Of a stretch of DNA of 64,000 bases, positions 54,241 to 64,000 are shown piece after piece; position 1 is the first letter of the stretch, and each line of letters begins with the position of its first letter. The notes below the pieces were generated by a model. That model saw nothing but the letters and a program-made list of their open reading frames with translations, ran no database searches and was not told the origin of the DNA. Made by a program: the position numbers and the translations under genes. Source of the stretch: Camellia lanceoleosa (taxonomy: Eukaryota; Streptophyta; Magnoliopsida; Ericales; Theaceae); the NCBI GenBank assembly GCA_025200525.1, contig CM045761.1:135844223-135908222 (forward strand). Direction: 5' to 3'.

Positions 54241-55155
54241 AGCCAACTAAGCAATTAACGGGGAAGAAAGTGTTATAATTAAAAAAGAAAAATAATATAT
54301 AAGTTTATTTTTTTATATTTATTTTTTAAATTTAATAATATATTAAAAAATTAATTAATAATTTAAAATTAAATTTAACTTTTAATTTGAATAACAATTC
54401 TGATCCAGAAAAGAACATTACAAATTATATAGGCAAACACTCTCTCCCCTCCATCATTGTCTTCTATTTGCTATTTCATTTTTCCTTTCTCCTACGTCAT
54501 CATTGTTTTTGTCTAATTCTGTCCCCTCGTTCCTCAACCCAGACAAGAGTCTCCTATCTCATTGCTTTGCTTTTTATGCTTTGCTTTTTCTCTATCTCTC
54601 CTTCCTAATTTGATTTTCTCACTATAGATTAGTTAGACAAGATTCACGCATCACCTGAATCCATAAAACTTTCTCCCTCTAGACCTGTGAGAGACACCTG
54701 TCACCTCAATTCATAAAGAATAAAATTTTAAAACGTGAAAATTATAAACACATTTTAAAAATTTAATTAAAATATAAATCGCTCCTTATAATTTTAAAAA
54801 TTACATTTCATTTCAAAGTTTCTAAGTTTATAATAAGTCGTTCATTTTATTAATAAGTTATCAAGTCAATTAATAATTTTTAATGATATTATAAATATGT
54901 TTCAATTAATAATTTAGGTAATTTTATTATTGTATAAGAGAATAATTATAAATTTTATTTTTTTTAGTTAATTCTATTAAATAAAAAATACTAATAAAGA
55001 GATATTTATAATTTTTTAAATCACAAAAGATAATTTATACTTTAAACAAATTTTAAAAAGTATATTTGTAATTTATCTTTTTAAAAACCCATTAAAAACA
55101 AGAGAAATCTCCTCCCTAATTTTGATTTTCTCACCAAAATCCATAGATTAGTTAG
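54241..55155. other. AT-rich DNA with a local direct duplication
   Basis: 54627-54725 (ATTAGTTAGACAAGATTCAC ... AACTTTCTCCCTCTAGACCT) recurs at 55147-55155 plus 55407-55495, where it is split by a MITE. The rest (54270-54400, 54730-55080) is AT-rich with no gene. Confidence 0.6.
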
Positions 55156-55406
55156 TGTCTATTTGGCACAGCTTAATTACAGCTTATTTCAGCTTTCAGC
55201 TTAATTTAAGTTATTTTGATGTGTTTGGTTTAATTTATAGCTTATAGCTTATAACTTTTTGGAAATCAGAAATCAACTTATTCTTTGAGTGGGGTAGGAG
55301 ATGCTTTAAGAATAAACTGAAAATCAGCTTAAGCTGAAAGTTATAAGCTATAAGCTGTTTAAGTATAAGTTATAAACACTTTCACACAACTCTACCAAAT
55401 AGGGCT
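55156..55406. mobile_element. MITE with visible empty site
   Basis: Inverted ends TGTCTATTTGG and AGCCCTATTTGG (minus strand). The interior forms a hairpin around AGCTTATAGCTTATA. It splits ATTAGTTAGACAAG, which is intact at 54627. TTAG occurs on both sides (55152-55155 and 55407-55410), suggesting a 3-4-bp duplication and a PIF/Harbinger-like origin. 251 bp. Confidence 0.75.
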
Positions 55407-55705
55407 TTAGACAAGATTCACCCATCACCGCAATCCATAAAACTTTCTCCCTCTAGACCTGTGAGAGACATCCATCACCTCAATCCATAAAAAATAAAAT
55501 TTAAAAAACCAAAAAAACAAGAGAAATTGAAAAAAGAAAGTAGTGGCTAGGAATGGTAAAAAATATCATTCACATAAATATCTAACATATTCTCTGTTAA
55601 ATGATACTTTTTACACTAAGAACCCTTTTCCCTCGATCAATGGAGGATTGGGGCACCACAGAAATAGAACAAAAAAGAAACAAATTTTATTTTATTTTAT
55701 TTTAT

Positions 55706-56077
55706 ACATGCTCATGTATATTTCATTTTCAGTGACTCAAATGATCTTGTATAATGGACATTAGGCCAAAGGAAGCAATATTCATGAGATCCAAGGAAGT
55801 GAAGTGAAGTGAAGGTTATGGCCATCCCTAGTTGCTGGTTTCAAGCCATGGTTGAATGCTGGATCGTTCACATTGGCGCACAAATTCGCAGGAGATTTCA
55901 TCACTTCTAGAGAGAGACATGAAGCAGGTTTGAAGCTGCAATAAGTCCGTCAATAAAGAGAGAGAAGCAACATAAGGGCAAGGCCGGTTTGGCACAAGTC
56001 GGTGAACCCGCCGCGTTCGACCCAAAAAAATTGACTAAAAAAAGTTTTAAAATTTTGTTAATTATTATATTAACTTA
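55706..56077. repeat. Duplicated non-coding block, copy B (left part)
   Basis: Aligns with 14229-14600 in the same orientation. Continues after the foldback element at 56940-57560, matching 14600-14789 and 17004-17410. Confidence 0.88.
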
Positions 56078-56925
56078 GGCTAAATTATACTAACGGTCTC
56101 TATAATTTGAGTTTGTGTCATTTTAATCTTTAATTTTTTAATTGTGACATATTTGATCATAAATTTTAAATTTTATTCCAAATAAGGACAATTGAATATA
56201 CTATTACTTAATTTCAAAGGCAAAGTCGTAAATTTGATAAAATATAAACTAATTGGACAAAAATAAATGTCAAAAAAATATTTTTAAATTTTTAAAAATT
56301 GTTTCTACCCACTAAAGATAAAATTATGTAAAATTGATAAATTTTTTAGACATTTATTTATTTATTTATTTTACCAAATTAATTTTTATTATGTGTTTGG
56401 ATGATGATCATGTAGTGGATGGTTGTTTTTATTTTCATTAAATTAGTTTTTATTTTTAAAAAATCAAATATGGCGACAACTTTGGTATCATTATTAAACC
56501 AATCCATTAAATCGAAAAATCTAAAACTAAGAACATTTCATATATTAAATATCAATTATACATTAAAAGTCTAACAATCACCCATTACATAATCATCATC
56601 TGAACACATAATAAATATTAATTTGATAAAATAAATAAATAAATAAATGTCCAAAAGATTTATCAATTTTACATAATTTTATCTTTGGTGGATATAAATT
56701 ATTTTTAAAAATTCAAAAACATTTTTTTTTTACATTTATTTTTATCAAATTAGTTTATATTTTATCAAATTGACGACTTTGCCTTTAAAATTGAGCAATA
56801 GTATCTTCAATTGTCCTTATTTAGATCAAGATTCAAAATTCATGGTCAAATGCGTCACAATTGAAATGTTAGGAATCAAAGTGACACGAACCCCAAGCTA
56901 TAGGGATTGTTAGTGTAATTTGCCC
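56078..56925. mobile_element. 848-bp near-complete hairpin element, absent from copy A
   Basis: The two arms, each about 380 bp, are inverted copies. Left starts GGCTAAATTATACTAAC, right (minus strand) GGGCAAATTACACTAAC, and inner landmarks include GGACAATTGAA and GGCAAAGTCGT. Flanks ATTAACTTA and ATTACATAA agree at 6 of 9 positions, so the target duplication is probably 9 bp and decayed. Copy A at 14565-14600 has the uninterrupted site. No protein. Confidence 0.85.
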
Positions 56926-56939
56926 ATTACATAAAAAAA

Positions 56940-57560
56940 AAAAAAAAAATTATTAGAATTTAAAGGGCCTCAACAACTAGTTATGATTTAAAATTAATAG
57001 ATGATTGATATGATAAATTATTTAAAAATAATAGATAGTTATTTTTTATCAGAAAAAATCAAAAAACTTATTAATGTGGTGAATTGTTTGAAATTATTGA
57101 ATGACTATTTTCCAAATGTATGGATTATATACAAAATAAAATTAATTACACTATTTGTGGTTACTCTTTTTAAATTAAAGTTGATTAAATCGTAGTTTTA
57201 CTCAACTATGTCAAATGAAAGATTAAATGGATTAGCTTATAGTTGGATTATGCCAACTAGATTAGAAAAATACTATGAACCCACTCTTAGGAATTCATAA
57301 TTTACCCCGAATGAGTTTGTGTGGTAGAGATTAAATTGATAAAATATGAAGTCAATAAGTAAAATAAATTTAAACCATTGATTTTTTATGCGAACTAGAT
57401 TAGAAAATCACTATGAACCCACCCTTAAGAACCCATAATTTATCTCGAATGGGTTTGTATTGTGAAGATTAAATTGATGAAGTGTGGGATCCATAAATAA
57501 AATAAATTTGAATAATTGATTTCTTGTTGTGGATAAATTCTGTATTGATAAAGTTGGATT
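56940..57560. repeat. Duplicated block copy B (continued)
   Basis: Matches 14600-14789 joined to 17004-17410, including the uninterrupted target of the 2.2-kb insertion (TGGATTATATACAAAATA at 57120-57137). 57264-57400 and 57395-57500 repeat a motif (AAATCACTATGAACCCAC) locally. Confidence 0.8.
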
Positions 57561-59749
57561 TGTGGTTTTTTTTTGTAAACTTCAATGTATTTGACCTCTG
57601 CCAGTACAGTATTGTCCACTTTGGACGTACTCTCTGGTTTTGTTCTTCCCTTAGAAAATGGCCTTTTTAGCTGACTAGCTTCGTTAGAAGTTCCCACTGA
57701 CATCATTAAAAGAAAAGGAGTTTCTATAGACGGTGTCAAATGAAAGAACTAACCCTCCACTAGTACGATATTGTTCACTTTGGACATACCCTCACGGTTT
57801 TATTCTATCCTTTAGAAAACAACTTGTACTAATTAGAAAGAATTAATCAACTTATAAGATCAAATGTGATATTCTTACAGAGTGATGTAGGATATACCCA
57901 CAAATATATATATATATATATTGAAAGTAATATTTTTATAAGTATTATCAAATATTTTAAAAAATAGACATAATTATTTTTTAAAAAAACATACGTATGA
58001 AGGTTGGGCCCGAAAAAGTCGGCCCCGCATGAGGGGAGGGAGGAAGAGAAGAGGGGAGAAAAAGAAAAAAAAATTGAAAAAAAGGTGGAGAGAGAAAAGC
58101 AGAATCTGTTTGGTAGAGCTTTTGAAGTTTAATTTTGCCTCTTAGTTTGAGTGTGTTGTTTGGTTATAGTTTTAGAAAATTAATTTCACATCCACTTTTT
58201 AAAATACTTTTTAAAACACCAACTTTTCAATATATTATATATCACATCACTCAATTTAAATTCTTTTTAAAACGCATAACCAAACAAATTTTTCATACTC
58301 AAATCATAATTCCAAAACTCACAAACTCAAAATACAACTCTATTCTCAAATCATAATTCTAAAACTCTACCAAACGCAACCAAAATGTATATAACACCCA
58401 CTTCATTAATTGCTTAAGCCATAGGACACTATTATTGGAATAATGCTATATCTATTGAGTGTATATTAATTACTGTATTAATGAATGATGTGATATAAAT
58501 TTTAAAATTTTAAATTTTTATAATTTATATAATGAGTAGAGAGATAATTTTAAAATGATAATATCACAAAATATATGTTAGTAGATGAGAAAGAAAAGCA
58601 TAATAAGAGATAGAGGAGAAACAGAACGTATATAACACCCACTTCTTCGTTAACTGCTTAACCCACGGGACACTGTTATTGGAATAATGCTATATCTATT
58701 AAGTGATATATTAATTATTGTATTAATGAATGATGTGATATAATTTTAAAAAAATTAAATTTTTATAATTTATATAATGAGTAAGTTCATAATTTTAAAA
58801 TGATAATATCACAATATATGTTAGTATACTAATTGATATATCAATTAGTATATATAACACTACCACTGTTATTGGATGGAAGTTTGGCTACAAACTTAAT
58901 TATAGTATAATTTGCACAAAGTAAGATAGCGGTTGATTTAATTTTGAAATTATGATTCCAATTAAAAAAATTTAAATTTTTTCTCAAAACTTATAATTAA
59001 ACACTCAATTTAAACCCTTTTCAAAATTCAAAATTCTTTTCAAAATTTCATTTTTAAAATAAAAAAATTCAATAAAAATATTTTTTATTTTGTTATTTAA
59101 AATTATTTTGTTATTTTTTTATTTAAAAATATTTTTAGAAAATAATTTTTAAATTTTTTGAAAAAAATATTTTTTTATGTTTTTTAAGTATTGGCCAAAT
59201 AATTTGTTATGATTTAGATATATATGGGTGATCCATAATTTTTTAAATTAAAAAAAAATTAAATACGTAAAAAATAAATAAATAAACATTCCAAAAAATT
59301 TTAAAAAATATTTAAAAGATAAACTATAATATTTAAAATATTTACAAAAATATAGCATGCAAATATAGTAAACATAGCACACATTAAAAAAAATTATCCT
59401 AAAAAAATAACATTAAGAAATTTTTTAAATATTAAAAAATAAACCCAAAATTTTTTTAAAATACAACTCAAAACTCAAAAACTCTTTTCAAAACTCATAA
59501 CTATTTTTTTTTTCTTTTTAAAATTTATTTCAAAAACTCAAAACTCAAAATACAACCCAAAACTCAAATCATGATTTCAAAACTAAATCAAATGGAGCGT
59601 GTCTTCAAGTTCAAACTCACGAACCTAGTCTTTGGGATCTTTCTATGATAAAAAAACAAAGGTTTTTTTTGGTTAACATGTATCATAAGGACATATGTTA
59701 AGGAATACATTAAATGAGTATAATTACTTCAATTTGTATAAAGATGGAA
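57561..59749. other. AT-rich non-coding DNA of copy B
   Basis: No gene. 58015-58090 (GAAAAAGTCGGCCCC, purine-rich) resembles 19068-19090. 58390-58565 and 58630-58805 are tandem copies of about 240 bp period (GGAATAATGCTATATCTATT). 59190-59240 and 59680-59740 correspond to 27295-27350 and 28170-28240. Confidence 0.55.
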
Positions 59750-60131
59750 TCACTGCAGTGTTAAAGGCACATTAGTGATTGTTGTGCCTCAATTTGAGGT
59801 GTATTATGAGCTTATTTTTATGATCCGAATCATTCATTTTGTGAGATTTTTTGATTATTTCATGCCTACAAAAAATCATATTAATCGGATATCAATAACT
59901 ATATGATCGAATTGCATAACTTTTTATGCTATTTCTCAAAAGAAAAACTTATTGTTTGTTTTTTTGGTTATCGATCATATAGTTATTGATATCCGATTAA
60001 TATGATTTTTTTTAGGCATGAAGTACTCAACAAACCCTACAAAATGAACGGTTCGGATCATAGAAATAAGCCTATAATACATCTCAAATTGAAACATAAC
60101 AGTCACTACCGTGCCTTTAGCACAGCAGTGA
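59750..60131. mobile_element. Hairpin element related to the one at 28470-28858
   Basis: Arms of about 165 bp are inverted copies: TCACTGCAGTGTTAAAGGCAC at the left and TCACTGCTGTGCTAAAGGCAC from the minus strand at the right. The inner arms share ATTAATCGGATATCA and GATCCGAA with the 28470 hairpin, but the ends differ. Copy A (about 28240) lacks it. CAATTTGTATA occurs just outside each end, though not adjacent, so the target duplication is uncertain. Confidence 0.8.
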
Positions 60132-60460
60132 GCCCATTTCCAATTTGTATAGGAAGTACGAAAAGCTTTTAAAGCTATTAGGATTAATGATTCTTTTTTT
60201 TTTTTTTTATATATATATACATAGAAACCAAAATACCTTCCTTATATTTTACTCAATTTCATTAATTAATTTGGCTTCTATTATATTATTTTATTATAAT
60301 TATATATATATATATATTTAATTTGCAACATATACCGTGATTATATAATTTTAAATAGGGTGCTCGGGTGATAAATCCAATTTTAGATTTTTCTTGCCCA
60401 AAGATCTAGGTGCTACTTTCTTCTGTCCATAAGGACAAGCCTTTGCGAAATGATGAAAAT
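60132..60460. other. Non-coding, end of duplicated block copy B
   Basis: 60150-60355 matches 28240-28430 (AAGCTTTTAAAGCTATTAGG; TTTGGCTTCTATT). A T-run and AT microsatellites are present. No gene. Confidence 0.55.
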
Positions 60461-61080
60461 ATCCCTGTATATATATATATATATATGGTTCCACAAACAA
60501 ACCCTAGTCCCTAAATCATTCTCTCTCTCTCTCTCTCTTTTTCTCTTTCTCTTTCTCTCTTCCTCTTGCATGCGACTCTCTTTCTCTCTTTGCTCCTCTT
60601 TCTCTTCCCACCACTTCCCCTCAATTAAGGATCATCAAAACCGTAGATTCATCGGTCTTCACATTCTTCGAAGCCATAGATAGAGGAAGCTCACTAACTT
60701 CGCCACTCGCTTCACCTATGCTGCTTATCTGGTAGAGCGAATAATGTGACCGCCCTGAAATTCCACGATCTTGTTGCTGGCGTGTCTCAGACCCAATCTT
60801 GACGGCATCGAGTGGTAGTGGTGGTGTTCATGAGTAACTTCTTTCTCTGACTGTTCTATGTTGTTCTCTTATTCTAGGTTATGGATTTGACTTTGATGAT
60901 GATGATGAGTGTGACAACTCGTTTCGTATCATACTGTTAATCCTTAGTTATATCTATGATTATGTGCTTAATGAGAATTTGGATGCTAATCATGTGAGTA
61001 TATGTGTTTTTGAATCATATATGTCTGCCATAGGAAAATTTGTTCTGTATTCTGTAATAAGCTGAAATTGAGGGTCGTAG
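60461..61080 (+). promoter_or_regulatory. Possible promoter and CT-rich 5' leader of an unidentified transcript
   Basis: A TATATA run (60468-60486) is followed by AAACCCTAG, a long CT-rich tract (60520-60610) and moderately GC-rich sequence to about 60830, then a T-rich stretch that could be intron. This composition is typical of a plant gene start. No recognisable protein is encoded; short frames end quickly. It could equally be the untranslated region of a retroelement. Confidence 0.3.
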
Positions 61081-62640
61081 AGACATTAGAAACTAAAATT
61101 GACTGCTCCATTGTTATTAGCATAATTTTTAGCGCCTATGATGAAATTTAATTAAAAAATTGATTCGGACCAAATTAATTAGATTAAATTGATTTAATGT
61201 AAGTGAGGTTGATTAGTCATAATCATGTTTAATTAGCCTAAGCTAATCAAGAGTATATATATGATGAACTAAGCTTAGAGTTAAGTCAAGAGACATATTT
61301 TGAACTCAAGTTCTATAGAGAGAGGGAGACTTTGACTTTAGAGAGAGAGAGAGAGGAGCTCAATCAGAAGAATTTACAAGGAGATTGATGAAATGGAAAG
61401 ATTAGCTCTCGTTCTTGCTAGAATTGGGAGTATTGAAGGCTTAGGTAAGCTATTGAACCTCAATTCATGAAATTAAGTTATCAAGTATGTTTAATCAAGA
61501 GAAATATAAATGGAAATACAAGAATTGAGATAAATATGTTGAATGTGAGATCAATTTGGACATGCATGCATGAATTCATTGTGATTTCTCGCATGAGCAT
61601 AAACCATAATAATCATGTTGAATTGAGGGTTGTTAGACACATGCATGAATGAATTGTTATGTATTGAGGTCCAATCTTAAGTTTTCAAGCTTGTAAATGC
61701 AAGATATAAAACATAAATTTTATATACATGAAATTGTGGTTTAGATTTTTATGAATTCATGGAATTTTGAGCAATGGGTTGGAATTACCTCAAATATATG
61801 TGTTTGGGAGTGTTCTTGCATGTTTGAGTGAGTCATGAATGAATTTTAAGCCTTTGAGTTATTTTTGAAGCTCAAATAGAATTTTGGAAATTCCAGAATT
61901 AGTGCAGTTCGCTCGAGCAATGGAAGTATCGCTCGAGCACACATTTCAAACTCCCAGTAATTTTACAGACATTGGGGGTTGGCTTGAGTGACCAATGTTG
62001 CGCTTGAGCAAAGTGCCCTATTTTAGGAAACTTTGAAAAGTTCCATATTGCTTCGATTTTCATTTTCTTTCATTTTTGGGCATTCTCAGGCATACATTGA
62101 GCATTTTAAATCAACTAAAGAGTTAATAAGAAGCTTGAGAAAGACAAACAAATTAAAGAATAGATTGAATAGTATTGTGACCCGATTTCTGTATGTGTTA
62201 TGAATTGTGTAAGGTTAACTGTAAGGAAAAACCAAGCAACTGAACATTGTGAGTAATATGTTAGTAAATATATTTTATTTATACCTTATTTTCTAATTGT
62301 CCTTATATGGTAAGTTTCTGAAGCAACGATTTGATATGTGTGAATGAGTTACCAACTGACTGAATGATATACTGTCTGTACAACTAAATCATGGGGTGAG
62401 ATTGCTCGTCATATCTGAATTGGGCCTAAGGCCATTCTGTGTATCTGATAAAGTGGACCCAAGGCCGTTATGGATCTTTGATAAGATTGATTAGCTGATA
62501 TGACCTGATTGAATTTCTGACAAGTTTGAATGACTGATATGCAATTGCAATAATTGAATGGCTATTATGCCACTGTAAATAATTGGACCCAAGGTAACTG
62601 TTGGACCTAAGGTCATACTTGTAGCACGTCCGGCGAGGGA
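61081..62640. other. Unclassified repeat-like DNA with CGCTCGAGC motifs
   Basis: 61315-61375 is GA-rich. 61910-62012 has four motifs of the CGCTCGAGC/GCGCTTGAGC type. 62420-62610 has repeated phrases (GGACCCAAGG, GGCCTAAGGCC, GGACCTAAGGTC; TTGAATGACTGATATG). This style resembles long LTRs of plant gypsy elements, as in the 14790-17003 insertion, but no termini were found. Confidence 0.35.
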
Positions 62641-64000
62641 CCTCGGCTACAGTTCGGACTCGATTTGTGTTGCGGTTCTAAATCTGAACCAAAGAGTCCA
62701 ACTCTGGCAAATCGTTTTGAGAAAAACAGATTTTTGAAAAGAAGTGCCAAACATGGACTGCTTTGCCAGATTACAGAGTCGCCACCTAAATATTTTTAAA
62801 AGGGAGAATTTAGGAAACCCTGACTCGGTGCCGAAGGCCACGTGTCCGTCATCACCAAAGTGACTTGGCTCGGAGCTTGGGTACGATCGGGAAGGTCGTT
62901 ATGAGCACTTTCTTCGTCCAAGACCGCCTCTACTAACCATGATATCTGATTTTGAAAACATTACGTGTTCTTATTCCGGTTATTAGCCTAGAATTACTAT
63001 GTTATGCGCACAGCAAACAAGTATAGACCAAATCGCCTAAGTTGGAACAAAACACCACTTGTTTGTTTTGAAAATGATTTGCTACTCGCAAGTAGGCTAA
63101 AATGCAGGTTTTGCCACTTTCAAGCGGGCTTTTAGAAAAGACGGTTTTGCCACTATCTAGTGGGCTTTAAAACTCACAGTTTTAATATGTTGTCCCAATT
63201 TAGGTAATTCAACCTCCATCCACAGGCATTCGAACAGTTTATCTCATGTAAGCAGCTAGCCTCATGGTAATCATGCTGTTATGGCAACATTCACACGCAT
63301 GCGAGGATGCTAAAGCATAAAAACTCACCAAGTACTCCGAGCCAAAACAGAAGCTTATTAGAAATCCATGCATGGACCTAAGCATACTGAAATGTCTAAC
63401 GCAACACATGCAAAAATGCAATCTAGGCAGGCTCGGCTATCCTAGACATGGCATGTGAAATGCTACAACTATCACGTATTCAATTTGGAATTGAAAGTAC
63501 GATGCAGTTTGTATGATGTACCGAGCCCGGTGCATGTAAACAAATGAATGAATGCAAACATGCTTTCATACTGTTATGCTAATTTAAATATGCCCTAATC
63601 TACCATCATAAGCAGGTAAATAAAAGGGAGAAAGAAATGGGGGTGGGAAGACATACACACACTCACACACCCTTATTACAATTGCGCCCTCACTCGGAGG
63701 GACCAAAATAATAATACAGTCCAAAAATAAATGAATAAATATTACAAATTCCAATTACTGAATAAATAAATGTGAAATAAAAGGGGGGCACAGCCCCTCG
63801 CCTTGGGATGCGTGAATGATGCATGCTCGATGCGACTTGCCCGGGAACCCGCGCCATGCCACTGCTGCCTCTGTTTCACTGTCCTGCCTCCCTGGAAAAT
63901 TGCTAAAGTCCTGGGACACCTTCCACATACCCTGAGGATCACTACCTGAAGGGTTTGGCCACCGGCTGCGGGGTTTGGCCACCGACTGCAATGAAAGCTA
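62641..64000. other. Unclassified repeat DNA running off the window
   Basis: Contains AGAGTCGCCACCTAA (62776-62790), a phrase I associate with internal parts of plant LTR elements, and paired phrases TTTTGCCACTTTCAAGCGGGC and TTTTGCCACTATCTAGTGGGC (63110-63170). The last 250 bases are GC-rich with a tandem GGGTTTGGCCACCG. No recognisable domain; open frames near the end look incidental. Confidence 0.3.

Noticed and set aside
53742..54258. Open frames of 60-170 codons on both strands
   Set aside because: Same explanation: simple-sequence interior of the sister foldback element.
63742..63991. Pro/Arg-rich open frames at the window end
   Set aside because: No recognisable domain, GC-rich repeat context, truncated by the window.

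Overview
The window is nuclear DNA from a flowering plant, most likely a dicot. It is AT-rich and about 80% transposable element and repeat DNA. Few genes are recognisable: two tiny paralogous genes and a 5'-truncated pectin-type methyltransferase (PMT) pseudogene with GT-AG introns. Nothing bacterial or viral was seen, and no rRNA, tRNA or CRISPR array.

Layout. (1) 1-1707 and 13304-13433 are the two halves of a decayed Ty1/copia element on the minus strand. Its gag is split by a Ty3/gypsy Tat-lineage element at 1713-13298 with target duplication GCTGG. Tat element 1 carries, on the minus strand, gag, protease, RT, a degenerate RNase H, a second archaeal-type RNase H and integrase. On the plus strand it carries the extra antisense gene of the Tat lineage, with introns, followed by a 58-bp tandem array. 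(2) 13.4-29.4 kb is non-coding. It holds a 2.2-kb insertion rich in CGCTCGAGCG palindromes, two Helitron-type insertions, a head-to-tail array of about 1.5-kb units, and several foldback elements flanked by 9-10-bp target duplications (Mutator-like). (3) 29367-40243 is a second, diverged Tat element (target duplication ATAAT) with the same architecture but many frameshifts. (4) 40382-44870 is the C-terminal part of a PMT11-like gene, with one in-frame stop and one frameshift in a single exon. (5) 46860-53487 holds two divergent small lysine-rich genes with matching promoters, separated by a foldback element and a 5'-truncated LINE. (6) 53.8-60.4 kb holds more foldback elements and a second copy of the non-coding block seen at 14.2-28.4 kb. 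(7) 60.4-64 kb is a CT-rich leader-like region and unclassified repeat DNA.

Three themes stand out. First, the two Tat elements agree in unusual detail: the same antisense gene, two introns at matching places, and a tandem array at the same site. Second, one copy of the duplicated block often preserves the empty site of an insertion in the other, so ends of non-autonomous elements can be read without a database. Third, damage differs between the elements: Tat element 1 is broken mainly by C-to-T-type stops in an otherwise open frame, while Tat element 2 is broken mainly by indels, which may partly be sequence error. All family assignments rest on motifs read by eye.
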